From: Acidipropionibacterium timonense
Lineage (GTDB): Bacteria > Actinomycetota > Actinomycetes > Propionibacteriales > Propionibacteriaceae
Assembly: GCF_900605005.1 (NCBI RefSeq)
Contig: NZ_LR027558.1
Coordinates: forward strand, 1,656,134 to 1,720,133
Reading direction: 5' to 3'
DNA: 64,000 nucleotides
Positions within the stretch are counted from its first letter, which is position 1. Each line of letters opens with the position of its first letter. The notes beneath the pieces are model-generated. The model was not told where the DNA came from. It did no database searches and saw only the letters and a list, made by a program, of their open reading frames with translations. Below, piece after piece: positions 48,694 through 58,616 of the stretch. The translations under genes were made by a program, and so were the position numbers.

Positions 48694-49596
48694 ATGTCCA
48701 CCGACATCGTCCAGGCACGATCATCAGAACTGTCCATCGGGCCGTCCCAGACGGCATTCACGGACTCCCAGGTATCTGTCCTACGGCAGCTGGGTGTCAC
48801 GTCAGCATCAGTGGACGATCTGAGGATCTTCTTCCACCGCTGCCAGTCCACCGGGCTGGACCCGTTCTCGGGGCAGATCTACATGATCGGGCGCAGGTCA
48901 CGTGAGGGCCAGAACTGGGTTGTCAAGCAGACGATCCAGACCGGCATCGACGGATACCGGCTCATCGCACATCGGGCGGCTGAAGCCCGGGGCATGTCGC
49001 TGTCGTGCGACGACACCCTGTGGGCGGACGGCGACGGGCACTGGCATGACCTGTGGATCTGGGACACCCCTCCGACTGCCGCGAAGGTCGTCGTCCGTGT
49101 CGGAGAGGCCAGATTCTCCGGTGTCGCGACGACAACGGAGTACATGCCGATGCGCATGGATCGCTCCGGCCGTGAGGTGCCGATGGGGCTGTGGGCCAAG
49201 ATGCCAGCCACCATGGTCGCCAAGTGTGCTGAGGCGCTCGCCCTGCGCAAGGCCTTCCCCCTCGACCTGTCTGGCATCTACACGACCGAGGAGATGATGC
49301 AGGCGGACGCACGGGAGCGCACGATCGCCACTGATACGGCACCGGCGCAGCCCCGCCCGAGGCTCGACTACAGCCGTGCCACGAGGGCCATGACCGACTG
49401 CGGGGTGACACAGGCCGAGATGCTCGAAGTCGCGAAGGACATCACCGGGCGGCGCGAATTGGCGTCGGCCAACGAGCTGACACAGGACGAGCTCGATGCC
49501 GTCGCGGACGCAGTCATCGCCGGAGCCGAAGACGACCACGACGACACCGTCGACGCCGAACTGGTGGACCCCGACACCGGCGAGGTGACCCAGTGA
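48694..49596 (+). CDS. Bet/RecT annealing protein, copy 2
   Basis: Identical 300-residue protein. An active Bet/exonuclease pair could itself recombine tandem copies. Confidence 0.88.
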   Translation: MSTDIVQARSSELSIGPSQTAFTDSQVSVLRQLGVTSASVDDLRIFFHRCQSTGLDPFSGQIYMIGRRSREGQNWVVKQTIQTGIDGYRLIAHRAAEARGMSLSCDDTLWADGDGHWHDLWIWDTPPTAAKVVVRVGEARFSGVATTTEYMPMRMDRSGREVPMGLWAKMPATMVAKCAEALALRKAFPLDLSGIYTTEEMMQADARERTIATDTAPAQPRPRLDYSRATRAMTDCGVTQAEMLEVAKDITGRRELASANELTQDELDAVADAVIAGAEDDHDDTVDAELVDPDTGEVTQ

Positions 49597-49982
49597 CCGA
49601 GCACCTGTCGGATGACTACATCCACCGCCAGATCCCCGAGCCCATCCTCCTGGCAGTAGCCCGGCAGAGAGAGGCCATGAGGCGGGCGTTCCCAGAGCGG
49701 GAGAACATGGACGATGGCATTGTCGACGCCGAGCTCCGACTACACGAGAGCAAGGTTGGGCCAAGACTCCGGTCAGCGCATCTCGAGTTCATCGGCGGTG
49801 ACGGTGGCCCCAGTCACGTGGGAGCGTGCATCGTCTCTCTGACCTTTACGGCGAGATCGAAAGCCGCGGATGATACGGCTCGCTGGCTCACCAGCTCCAT
49901 CGCCTGCCAGTTCAGGTGGCTGGAGGACATCATCCGCCGCGAGCCCGGCATCGCCCGGGTCCTGCCGGGGAGTCCGTCGTGA
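49593..49982 (+). CDS. Unknown recombination-module protein, copy 2
   Basis: Identical 129-residue product, GTG start. Confidence 0.6.
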   Translation: MTEHLSDDYIHRQIPEPILLAVARQREAMRRAFPERENMDDGIVDAELRLHESKVGPRLRSAHLEFIGGDGGPSHVGACIVSLTFTARSKAADDTARWLTSSIACQFRWLEDIIRREPGIARVLPGSPS

Positions 49983-50440
49983 GCGACATCACCGTGCCAG
50001 GCCAGGTCATCACCGACATCATGTGCCGGCTGCGGGTCACCGACGACGGACACGCCACCCTCGACCGCCCACGACGCCGACGCCACGCCAGCTGGATCCA
50101 CGACGGACACCGCTACCAGCCCACCCCGGCACAGATCGTGTGGGCCTACGCCCACGGACGCCGGCTCCCCCACCACCAGGTGCGGCGCCTCTGCGGATTC
50201 GGCTGGTGCCTCCACCCGGATCACCTGTCGATCGCACGCCGACACATGCCCACCCCCGTGTGGCCCGTCGACCTCGACGACATCGCCTACCGGCGGGCAC
50301 ACGGCTGGAACTGGCCAGCCATCACCGAGGTCACCGGCTGGACCCCGGCAGACATCACCTCCATCCCCCACGTGCGACGTATCCACCAGCCGCTACAGGC
50401 CGACGCACACCACTACCTTCAGGAGCAGCACCATGGCTAA
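49979..50440 (+). CDS. HNH-like protein, copy 2
   Basis: Identical 153-residue protein with the CLHPDHL element. Confidence 0.6.
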   Translation: MSDITVPGQVITDIMCRLRVTDDGHATLDRPRRRRHASWIHDGHRYQPTPAQIVWAYAHGRRLPHHQVRRLCGFGWCLHPDHLSIARRHMPTPVWPVDLDDIAYRRAHGWNWPAITEVTGWTPADITSIPHVRRIHQPLQADAHHYLQEQHHG

Positions 50441-50894
50441 GGACACCCCCATCACCGTGATCGGCAACCTCACCGCCGACCCCGAACTGCGCTTCACCTC
50501 CAACGGGGCGCCGGTGGCGAACTTCACCGTGGCCTCGACCCCGCGCACCTTCGACCGTCAAACCAACGAGTGGCGCGACGGCGAGGCAATGTTCCTCGCC
50601 TGCCATGCGTGGCGCCAGTACGCCCAGAACGTCGCCGACTCCCTGTCCAAGGGGATGCGCGTCATCGTGCAGGGCAACCTCAAGGCCCGGTCCTACGAGG
50701 ATCGTGACGGGAACCGTCGCACCTCGTACGAGATCGACGTCCAGGAGGTCGGCCCGTCACTGAGGCATGCGACAGCGCAGGTGACCCGTAACCCGTTCAG
50801 TGGCGGCCAGAGCCGGGGGCGTCAGCGTACCGGCGGCCAGCAGCAGGGTGTGGATCCGTGGGGCATCAGCCAGTCCGAGGAGGCCCCGTTCTGA
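50433..50894 (+). CDS. ssb: Single-stranded DNA-binding protein, copy 2
   Basis: Identical OB-fold protein with SEEAPF tail. Confidence 0.93.
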   Translation: MAKDTPITVIGNLTADPELRFTSNGAPVANFTVASTPRTFDRQTNEWRDGEAMFLACHAWRQYAQNVADSLSKGMRVIVQGNLKARSYEDRDGNRRTSYEIDVQEVGPSLRHATAQVTRNPFSGGQSRGRQRTGGQQQGVDPWGISQSEEAPF

Positions 50895-51115
50895 TGGCTG
50901 CACCTCGTGACACGTTCGTCGACATCGGCGCGGCCAAGATCGATCCGGTCCAGTACGGGCTCGCCGCCAGATTCCTGGCACGCCATGACGCAGAGGACCT
51001 CGCCGACATGATCCTCGACCCCAGCCAGATCATCACACCCCCACCGGCCAACGGGACGCCTCGTAGCCGCCGGTACACGAGGACCGGATTCACCAACACA
51101 CGAAAGGTCGCCTGA
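50894..51115 (+). CDS. Small hypothetical protein, copy 2
   Basis: Identical 73-residue product downstream of ssb. Confidence 0.55.
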   Translation: MAAPRDTFVDIGAAKIDPVQYGLAARFLARHDAEDLADMILDPSQIITPPPANGTPRSRRYTRTGFTNTRKVA

Positions 51116-51116
51116 C

Positions 51117-51647
51117 ATGACCGACAAACTCGATCTGGACGCCCTGCCGGAATGGACCGTCATTCGGGTGAACGACACGCTCAACGCTATCCGACTACTC
51201 AAGGTTGACGGACGATGGTATCCGGTCGCCGCCGACAGGGAGGATGTAGACGTGTGGCCCACTGTCACCGTGGAGCATGGCCCCATGACCTGCGCAGAAC
51301 ATCTCATAGCGGCATGGGATGCCGCAACCGTACCAGAAGACGGAAAGATTCGCTCCGGGGAACGATTCATCTCACTGACATGGGATGCCGAAGTTACGGT
51401 TCGAACGGCAGAACATGACTTCGCGGCAACCGCGCAATACCGTCTCATGACGCAGCGGCCACGGCCCGCATGGATGGATGCCGAATGGGTATGGGCCGAC
51501 ACTGAACGAGACGAGCGCGTGCTGTGGCATCACCAGTACGACGGATGGCAGTCGCTCCAAACCACCGACTGTATCCCGATGCACATCATGGAGACCCGAA
51601 GCCCGTTCATCGCCACCGTGTCCCCCGACAAGCAGGACCAGCAATGA
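51117..51647 (+). CDS. Trp-rich hypothetical protein, copy 2
   Basis: Identical 176-residue product preceding the methyltransferase. Confidence 0.6.
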   Translation: MTDKLDLDALPEWTVIRVNDTLNAIRLLKVDGRWYPVAADREDVDVWPTVTVEHGPMTCAEHLIAAWDAATVPEDGKIRSGERFISLTWDAEVTVRTAEHDFAATAQYRLMTQRPRPAWMDAEWVWADTERDERVLWHHQYDGWQSLQTTDCIPMHIMETRSPFIATVSPDKQDQQ

Positions 51648-52954
51648 TCACCATGACCGACATCTTCGCCGGGGCTGGCGGATCGACGACCGGCGCCTGC
51701 CAGGTCCCCGGGGTCGAGGTGTCCTTGGCGGCGAATCACTGGCCTCTCGCGGTCCAGGTCCATGCCGAGAATCACCCGCACACGAATCATGCCTGCGTGG
51801 ACCTCCACATGGAGGACCCCCGCAACTTTCCTCGCACGGACATTCTGTGGGCATCACCAGAATGTACCAAGTGGAGCCTGGCCAATCAGAAGGCCAAGGC
51901 GTTGTCGGTCGAGCTGGGCGGTGACCCGACCCTTTTCGACGACGTCCCCGACGGGCTGATTTCCGAGGGCGAGGACGAGATCACCCGCTCGCGGCTGCTC
52001 ATGTTCGACGTGTTGCGGTTCATCGAGTACCACCGGTACCGGGCGGTCATCGTCGAGAATGTCGTCGACATCGCGACCCAGGCCAAGTACGCCGACGCGT
52101 GGGCGGCATGGCGTCGCGGCCTGCGTCGCCTCGGCTACGAGTACCGGGTCGTGAGCCTCAACTCGATGCACGCCCAGGCCGCCGGCGACCCGGCACCCCA
52201 GTCACGGGACCGTCTGTACGTCGTGGCATGGCCGCACGGCTGCACTGCTCCCGACATCGACCGGGTCATGCGGCCGGCTGCGTGGTGCCCCCGCTGCGAC
52301 ACCACGGTGGCCGCCCGGCAGGCATGGAAGCCTGGCCGAACCGTCGGCCGGTACCACGCCCAGTACGTGTACGTGTGCCCCGACTGCGGGGCCATCGTCG
52401 AACCCGGATGGCGGCCGGCCTCGACGATCATCGACTGGACTATCCCGGCCGAGCGGATCGCCGACCGGAAACGCCCCCTCTCCGCCAAGACACTCGCACG
52501 TATCCGTGAGGGCCTGCGCCGCTACGGCACCGCCGAACCGCTCATGGTCAGGCACAACACGACCCGCGCCGGGGACAACCCGGGCCATCTGTGCACGCCG
52601 GTCACCGAGCCCCTGCGCACCCTGACCGCGACCTCGTCCAAGGCCCTGCTCGTGCCCTACTACAGCGCCAGTGAGACGGCCAAGCCGGTCTCCCAGCCCA
52701 TCGGCACCCTCACCTGCACCGACCGGTACGGCCTGGCGACCACCCAGCCGCAGATCACCGACGCCGACGTCATGGAATGCCGGTTCCGGATGCTCGCCCC
52801 CCACGAGGTCGCCGCCGGAATGGCCTTCCCTCTCGACTACCACTGGGAGGGCACCAAGCGTGACCGGGTCCGCCTCGCCGGGAACGCTGTCACCCCGCCG
52901 GCCGCCCGTGACCTCCTCACCGCCGTCACCGAGTCCATGGAGGTGGCGGCATGA
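51644..52954 (+). CDS. C5-cytosine methyltransferase, copy 2
   Basis: Identical 436-residue enzyme with SPECTKWS catalytic motif. Confidence 0.9.
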   Translation: MITMTDIFAGAGGSTTGACQVPGVEVSLAANHWPLAVQVHAENHPHTNHACVDLHMEDPRNFPRTDILWASPECTKWSLANQKAKALSVELGGDPTLFDDVPDGLISEGEDEITRSRLLMFDVLRFIEYHRYRAVIVENVVDIATQAKYADAWAAWRRGLRRLGYEYRVVSLNSMHAQAAGDPAPQSRDRLYVVAWPHGCTAPDIDRVMRPAAWCPRCDTTVAARQAWKPGRTVGRYHAQYVYVCPDCGAIVEPGWRPASTIIDWTIPAERIADRKRPLSAKTLARIREGLRRYGTAEPLMVRHNTTRAGDNPGHLCTPVTEPLRTLTATSSKALLVPYYSASETAKPVSQPIGTLTCTDRYGLATTQPQITDADVMECRFRMLAPHEVAAGMAFPLDYHWEGTKRDRVRLAGNAVTPPAARDLLTAVTESMEVAA

Positions 52955-53319
52955 CGCAGGAGTTCACGCTGATGGTTCCGAATACGCTGTGGATGTCGCT
53001 CAACCACCGGAAACATTGGGCGGCCAGAGCACGCGCCACGAAAACACTCCGATGGATGGCCGCTGCGGCTTGCCGCAAACACGGTATCCACGCCGACAGC
53101 CGGGTGCGTGTCATCGCCACCATCGGATACCGCCCCGGGCGTGCCGACCCCAACAACGCGACACCCACCCTCAAAGCGATCATCGACGGCATGACCGATG
53201 CGGGCGTGTGGCCCGACGACTCCTCCGAGTACGTCCTGGGCCCCGACCCGCGTCGCGACCCCATACCGCCACCCACCGGCTACCACACCGTCACCATCGC
53301 CCTCCAGGAGACCCCATGA
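52951..53319 (+). CDS. RusA-like resolvase, copy 2
   Basis: Identical 122-residue product. Confidence 0.75.
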   Translation: MTQEFTLMVPNTLWMSLNHRKHWAARARATKTLRWMAAAACRKHGIHADSRVRVIATIGYRPGRADPNNATPTLKAIIDGMTDAGVWPDDSSEYVLGPDPRRDPIPPPTGYHTVTIALQETP

Positions 53320-53639
53320 ACAGAACCGAGAACATCGAGAATCTGGTGCATCTCGTGACGGCGCGGGAACGTCTCATGACGCTGACCGAGACCGCCTGGG
53401 AAATCCACTACGAGATCGAGCGCGTCACACCGATGCACGGCGTCATCGACGCCGAGGATCTCGACAGACTCCAGGGGAGGGCTCGGCTCCTGTCGGTCGA
53501 GCTGCGCGACTTCATCGGCCCCGTCGATGCGCTCCTGGCCGGCACCCTCGAGCTGTTCGACACCACCGACGACGTGGACGCCTCGACGACGCCCGGGCTG
53601 AAGCAGGATCCACTCGACTTCGAGGGAGGCACGGCATGA
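53316..53639 (+). CDS. Helical hypothetical protein, copy 2
   Basis: Identical 107-residue product. Confidence 0.6.
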   Translation: MNRTENIENLVHLVTARERLMTLTETAWEIHYEIERVTPMHGVIDAEDLDRLQGRARLLSVELRDFIGPVDALLAGTLELFDTTDDVDASTTPGLKQDPLDFEGGTA

Positions 53640-54553
53640 GGATCCGCACGATCAAGCCAGAGTTCTGGTCGTCGGAGGACATGGCGGTCCTGCCCTTTGT
53701 GCACCGGCTCGTCTTCGTCGGCCTGTGGTCCATGGCCGACGACGAGGGACGCCTGTCCGCTGATCCGAGACTCATCAGGTCGCAGCTCTTCCCGCTCGAC
53801 GACCACATCGGTGAGGACTCAGTGAGGTATCACGGAGGACTCACTGAGGACTCAGTGAGCATTCACGACATCCTCACTGACCTCTCACGCGGGGGTCAGA
53901 TCACCCTCTACAGAGGCCCCGGAAAGCGGATTTATTGCCAAGTCGACAATTTCGCCCGACACCAGAAGATCAACCGCCCCACACCCTCCAAGATTCCCGC
54001 CCCGACTACGGCAAACACAATCCTCACTGAGGACTCAGTGAGTCCTCACGGAGTCGTCACTGAGGACTCACCCCCGGAACAGGGAACAGGGAACAGGGAA
54101 CAGGGAACAGGGAACAGGGAACAGGGACCCCCCTCACTTCGTTCGGGGGTCCGGGGGGACACCACGTCGACACCACCCAGCGACCTCGCCACCGCCTCCG
54201 GTCGGGACGTCGTCGCTGACGCTCCGGCCAAACAACAGACGAAACTCGGCGCACGACTTCCCGACCAATGGCAGCCAGCACGCACCAGCCCCAACCTCAA
54301 CGTCGAACAGCCCCACAGTCCCGACTGGCTCGACGACCAACTCAACCGATTCCGCGACTACTGGCACGCCCAGCCCGGCGCCAAAGGCCGCAAGACCGAC
54401 TGGGACGCCACCTGGCGCAACTGGATCCGCAACGCCACCGACCACACCACCAGCCGCCGACAGCAAGAAACCGACGCCCAGTACCAGCGCGCCAAACACC
54501 GCGCCGCCACCGGAACCAACCCCCTCATCGACATCATCAACGGAGCAGCCTGA
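53636..54553 (+). CDS. Replication initiator, copy 2
   Basis: Identical 305-residue protein, again containing the iterons. Confidence 0.75.
   Translation: MRIRTIKPEFWSSEDMAVLPFVHRLVFVGLWSMADDEGRLSADPRLIRSQLFPLDDHIGEDSVRYHGGLTEDSVSIHDILTDLSRGGQITLYRGPGKRIYCQVDNFARHQKINRPTPSKIPAPTTANTILTEDSVSPHGVVTEDSPPEQGTGNREQGTGNREQGPPSLRSGVRGDTTSTPPSDLATASGRDVVADAPAKQQTKLGARLPDQWQPARTSPNLNVEQPHSPDWLDDQLNRFRDYWHAQPGAKGRKTDWDATWRNWIRNATDHTTSRRQQETDAQYQRAKHRAATGTNPLIDIINGAA
53812..54152. repeat. Candidate origin repeats, copy 2
   Basis: Same GAGGACTCA iterons (53813-54070), seven GAACAGG units (54077-54125) and hairpin (54125-54152). Equal unit number in both copies is notable for such an unstable tract. Confidence 0.65.
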
Positions 54554-55002
54554 TGAACCTCGACCAAACGACAGACCTGGTCCGCACCATCCGAGCGATC
54601 TGCCCAGCCCAAGCCCAGGACGAGTGGACCCCCGAAGCCTGGCACCTCATCCTCGACGACATCGACCTACGCGACGCCCTCACCGCCGTCCGCACCATCG
54701 CCCGACGCCACGACACCCGACCCCTCTGGATCGACCCCCGCCAAATCCGAACCGAGGTCCACCGCGTCCACGACGACCGCCTCGACCGCGCCCGACTCGA
54801 CCACCCGCCGACAGACCCGGACGCCTACCGCCAATGGCTCCGAGACACCCGCCACCACATCGCCAACCACCACAGCACCCAACCCCAAGCCCTGGAAGCC
54901 ACGCCACAGCCACAGGAGCCCCGAATAGCCAACACCGGCACATCCAGGCGGGACCAGCTCCGCCAGGCTCTCAGAGTGACGCCCAGCGCGACGGAGATTT
55001 GA
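54553..55002 (+). CDS. Replication-associated protein, copy 2
   Basis: Identical 149-residue product. Confidence 0.6.
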   Translation: MNLDQTTDLVRTIRAICPAQAQDEWTPEAWHLILDDIDLRDALTAVRTIARRHDTRPLWIDPRQIRTEVHRVHDDRLDRARLDHPPTDPDAYRQWLRDTRHHIANHHSTQPQALEATPQPQEPRIANTGTSRRDQLRQALRVTPSATEI

Positions 55003-55101
55003 GCGCCTTCCAGACACCGACCCAACCCGACACCCACACCAGCCCCGAAACGCCGTCACAGGTCGATCGCAAGACCGGAAACCGGCAAAAGGAGACCAAC
55101 C

Positions 55102-55352
55102 ATGACCTGGACATGCCACCACTGCCACGCCACCTTGAGCGGAGCCAAGACACAGCACTGCACCGTGTCGGCAGGCACGGCGTCAATACCGGCCCCGATC
55201 GTCGCCGCTGCCTCACTGCCGCCGAGATGGTCGAGCGGGGACTCATCTTCGACGCGGACAGGTCAATGTGGCGTCTCCCCGGCACATGGCGCGGGCCCGC
55301 AGATAGCCCAGAAACGGACGGCGTCGAGAATCTGAGCGCCTCGCAGCCCTGA
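55102..55352 (+). pseudogene. Frameshifted zinc-finger gene, copy 2
   Basis: Carries the same frame break as 14306-14556, so the defect predates the duplication or belongs to the single underlying sequence. Confidence 0.6.
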
Positions 55353-55419
55353 CCCGGCACATCTTCCCACCCCACCACCTCCCAGAGCCTTAGAAACCGA
55401 TTTCCCGAAAGGACCGTCC

Positions 55420-56226
55420 ATGACCGACCCCCTCGTGTGGATCCCCCGATCCGATCCGGTGGCCCGCATCCGCCAGATGCCAGCCCTCGTCGCCGAGATC
55501 GAGGCCCTCGGGGGCACCCGCAATCCCGACGGCGAGACCACCCACACCCGCACCGTGCCAGGATCGCGCCCGCCGCTGGATGTCTCCCGCCTCGATGTCG
55601 TGGCCTCCGACGGCTGGGAGCCGTCCAGCCTCGTCGAGCTGTCATCGGTGGCCTCCCGCATCATCTGGCAGGCCGTTGACCCCGACACCCGGACAGCACA
55701 CCCGCAGCCGTGCGGACTGTCCTGGAACACCGAGTGCGCATGGTTGGCCGACATCTGGGCGGACTCGAGGGCATGGCTCGATGACGTCGACATGGGCATC
55801 GTCGACCAGGTCGTCCACCAGACCTACTCGACCCTGACCAGACAGGCCGGCGTGCGACCTCCCACGAGGATCTCCTGCCCGTCCTGCGGGGCGTCGATGC
55901 AGCTCGTCGGTCAGGGGGTCAAGGCCGTGCTCGTGTGCGAGGCCACAGCATGGAGCAGCGACCGCCACGAGATGCCGGGCCCCGCGGCCCTGGAGCTCCA
56001 GTGGCGCTACCACCGAGCCATGACAGCCGATGAGCTCGGGGAGTGTGACCTGCCGGTGACCTGTGGACAGATCAGGCAGTGGCGCAAGCGTGGGCGCCTG
56101 CGCCCGGCTCTGCGGTCACAGCACCGTGGCGATCCCCACCACTACTGGCCGTGGGATGTCATCCGTCTCCTGTGGCCCGGGATCATCGAGGCCATCGATG
56201 CCCGTGATGCCCGGGGCGCGGCATGA
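55420..56226 (+). CDS. Zn-ribbon/HTH protein, copy 2
   Basis: Identical 268-residue product. Confidence 0.65.
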   Translation: MTDPLVWIPRSDPVARIRQMPALVAEIEALGGTRNPDGETTHTRTVPGSRPPLDVSRLDVVASDGWEPSSLVELSSVASRIIWQAVDPDTRTAHPQPCGLSWNTECAWLADIWADSRAWLDDVDMGIVDQVVHQTYSTLTRQAGVRPPTRISCPSCGASMQLVGQGVKAVLVCEATAWSSDRHEMPGPAALELQWRYHRAMTADELGECDLPVTCGQIRQWRKRGRLRPALRSQHRGDPHHYWPWDVIRLLWPGIIEAIDARDARGAA

Positions 56227-56304
56227 ACCACACCCGTGTGATTCATGTGCTATGGTACAGATCGTCGGACAAGTGTGTCCGCGATCACATCACCGGATGA
56301 TCTC

Positions 56305-56607
56305 ATGGCGACCAATCGCACAGCATCCTCAGCGCACATCAGGTGGCGCAATCGCATCCTCGCTCGTGACAGGGCTCGAGGCCTCACTCACTGCCCGCTG
56401 TGTGGCGTCGAGCTCGCCTGGGGGCAACCGGGGCTGCCCAACTCCGTCGAGGCCGACCACATCGTGCCGGTCCGCTGGGGAGGACAGAGCACCCTCGACA
56501 ATGGCCGATCTATCTGCCGGACCTGCAACCGCTCGAAGGGCGATCGGGAGCAGCCCGGCCAGGTGGACATCAACCGCCAGACCAACAAGACATGTCTCGA
56601 ATGGTGA
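56305..56607 (+). CDS. HNH endonuclease, copy 2
   Basis: Identical 100-residue packaging-type HNH protein; the 11-bp hairpin again precedes it (56260-56286). Confidence 0.88.
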   Translation: MATNRTASSAHIRWRNRILARDRARGLTHCPLCGVELAWGQPGLPNSVEADHIVPVRWGGQSTLDNGRSICRTCNRSKGDREQPGQVDINRQTNKTCLEW

Positions 56608-56642
56608 GACTCGATGTCTCAACCCAGGGGGGGTCCCCCGCG

Positions 56643-56855
56643 TTATCGCGATTTCTCCTCCAGCGGCTTAGTGAAATCCCCCCGAGACCGGGAATCGTTC
56701 TCACTAGCGCTTAGGTTCGCGAGGCGGATGACTGTCGCCCTGGTCAGACCGGCGGCCGTGGCTATCTCCGGCCAGGTCTGTCCGTCCTCGCGGGCTCGCC
56801 GAATGAGGTCGCCCCGGATCTCTCGCAGGCGCCGATATATCCGTAGCTCACTCAT
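56643..56855 (-). CDS. Cassette HTH protein, copy 2
   Basis: Identical 70-residue regulator candidate. Confidence 0.65.
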   Translation of the reverse strand: MSELRIYRRLREIRGDLIRRAREDGQTWPEIATAAGLTRATVIRLANLSASENDSRSRGDFTKPLEEKSR

Positions 56856-57231
56856 CGGATCCAAGGTCGACTCCCATCACCTTGCATAGCTTGTATCCAT
56901 TGATGTACTTGTCACCGAGGCTGAGGTCGCCCACCACCTGCTCGATCCAGGCCTCCTTGTCCTCACGGGTGCAGAAGCAGATCGCGACCCAGTGCTCGGA
57001 GTCGGTGGCGTACCTGCGCCTGCGCTCCTCCTGGGTGGCTCGACTGCGGTAGGCCTGCTCCATGGCCGAGAGTTCGCGCTTGGCGTCCTCCTGGACACTC
57101 CCGGTGTACTCAACCTCGGCGAAGGGGTCGGCAGCCTTCGGGTGGAACTCGTCGCCGCGAGCCTTCTTCGTCGTGCTCTTCCCGCTCGTCTTCGAGCCGA
57201 ATTTCGCGTCCTTGACGTTGCCGAATCCCAT
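56848..57231 (-). CDS. Cassette middle protein, copy 2
   Basis: Identical 127-residue product. Confidence 0.65.
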   Translation of the reverse strand: MGFGNVKDAKFGSKTSGKSTTKKARGDEFHPKAADPFAEVEYTGSVQEDAKRELSAMEQAYRSRATQEERRRRYATDSEHWVAICFCTREDKEAWIEQVVGDLSLGDKYINGYKLCKVMGVDLGSDE

Positions 57232-57232
57232 G

Positions 57233-57979
57233 TCAGTAGTCCTTTACGATATCGGTTCTCATGATGTCGAGGTCAGCCAGGGGGAACCAGTCGAGAACTC
57301 TCTGGTAGTCCTCGGGTGCGTGGCCCCGTAGGGGTCGGATGAATCGCTCGTCGACCCCGTCGAAGGATCGGCCGAACCAGGCGTAGTCGATAGGGAGTCG
57401 CACGCCGCGCTTGGGGTCGGTCCAGGGCAACGGGAGGTCGGCCTCGCGGATGCGTCCCATGACCTCGTCGATGAGCCAGTCATGGATGGGCGAGACTTTC
57501 CGCGAGGTGGCCTTCATGACGCCGTGGCGCGTGAGTGATGCTCGGCGCTGGATCGAGTCGGCCGCCCTGACTCCGTCCGCGACCCAGGTGCGCTGGGGGA
57601 AGCCGAGGTCATCCTTGATGATCCTCCAGGTGGCGTCGTAGTCGAGGGTGGGCATCTGGGCCGCCTCGATGATGGAGCACCGCTCCGGCGGCTGGTAGAC
57701 GAGTGAGTTGAGCATCCGCCACAGCGACGGGTGCGGGTACTGGTGGATCGTGATCCCCCAGGCGTCCTGGAGCCGATCGATGGTGTCGTCGACGAAACCG
57801 AGCCCGGGGATGGCGTACAGGTACACCAGGTGGGTCTCGATCCCGGCGTCGGACAGTGCCAGCGCAGTGGCGATGGCGTCCTTGCCCAGCGAGAAGGACA
57901 CAAGGACTGGCTCCCTGTCTCCTGCGAGCCTGCGTCGCACCTCGGTCGATGGCGGCTGCCCTTTGACTGTCGTGGTCAT
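57233..57979 (-). CDS. PAPS-reductase-like protein, copy 2
   Basis: Identical 248-residue PP-loop protein lacking the reductase cysteine. Confidence 0.75.
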   Translation of the reverse strand: MTTTVKGQPPSTEVRRRLAGDREPVLVSFSLGKDAIATALALSDAGIETHLVYLYAIPGLGFVDDTIDRLQDAWGITIHQYPHPSLWRMLNSLVYQPPERCSIIEAAQMPTLDYDATWRIIKDDLGFPQRTWVADGVRAADSIQRRASLTRHGVMKATSRKVSPIHDWLIDEVMGRIREADLPLPWTDPKRGVRLPIDYAWFGRSFDGVDERFIRPLRGHAPEDYQRVLDWFPLADLDIMRTDIVKDY

Positions 57980-57985
57980 GGGGAG

Positions 57986-58015
57986 AGTATAGAAATGAGA
58001 CACTCGATGTGTCAA
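57986..58015 (-). promoter_or_regulatory. Cassette promoter and operator, copy 2
   Basis: TTGACA-18-TATACT with the GACAC-TCGAT-GTGTC palindrome at 57999-58013, 6 nt from the start codon. Confidence 0.75.
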
Positions 58016-58032
58016 TCGAAAGGGTGATCCAC

Positions 58033-58179
58033 ATGAGGAGAGTCGCTCGTACTCTGGCTGCTGCCAGTCGGCAGCGCTGGCGTACTGCCAGGTCTGCCCT
58101 GGCGTCGTCCAAGAGCCTGTCGGACACGGCAGGAATGCGCAGGTCTAGGAGCCAGCTCAGGTCCCTGCGTCGAGGCTGA
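58033..58179 (+). CDS. Basic 48-residue peptide, copy 2
   Basis: Identical Arg/Ser-rich product; the perfect hairpin follows at 58185-58210. Confidence 0.4.
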   Translation: MRRVARTLAAASRQRWRTARSALASSKSLSDTAGMRRSRSQLRSLRRG

Positions 58180-58280
58180 CATGTGCCATGGTCGCAGCAT
58201 CGACCATGGCCGGACATGCCGCTGGGAGCCGGGGTCGATGATCCAGCCCCCAGCAGGTCGTGATGAGAGGAGTGGTCGCC

Positions 58281-58610
58281 ATGGCGCAGCCGCCGCTGCC
58301 CGATGATGTCGACTGGGAGTGGGCCGATGCCACCCGCCAGTGGTGGAGGGCGTGGGGCGAGGATCCACGTACTGCCGACTGCTCGGATGCCGACTGGGGA
58401 TTCCTCCTGGAGGCGGCAATCCTCCATACGTCTATCTGGGACGATCACGAGTTCGTCAACATCTCCAGCCTCCGAGCCCACGAGCTGGCGTTCATGTCGC
58501 GACTCGACAAGGGGCGCGAGGCGTCGGCGCAGCATGCACCCCCTGTCGTCCCGGCTGAGTCCCCGGCGGTGACGATGATGGACAAGTACCGTAAGCGCCG
58601 CACGGGGTGA
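58281..58610 (+). CDS. terS: Terminase small subunit, copy 2
   Basis: Identical 109-residue product. Confidence 0.75.
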   Translation: MAQPPLPDDVDWEWADATRQWWRAWGEDPRTADCSDADWGFLLEAAILHTSIWDDHEFVNISSLRAHELAFMSRLDKGREASAQHAPPVVPAESPAVTMMDKYRKRRTG

Positions 58611-58616
58611 TGACGG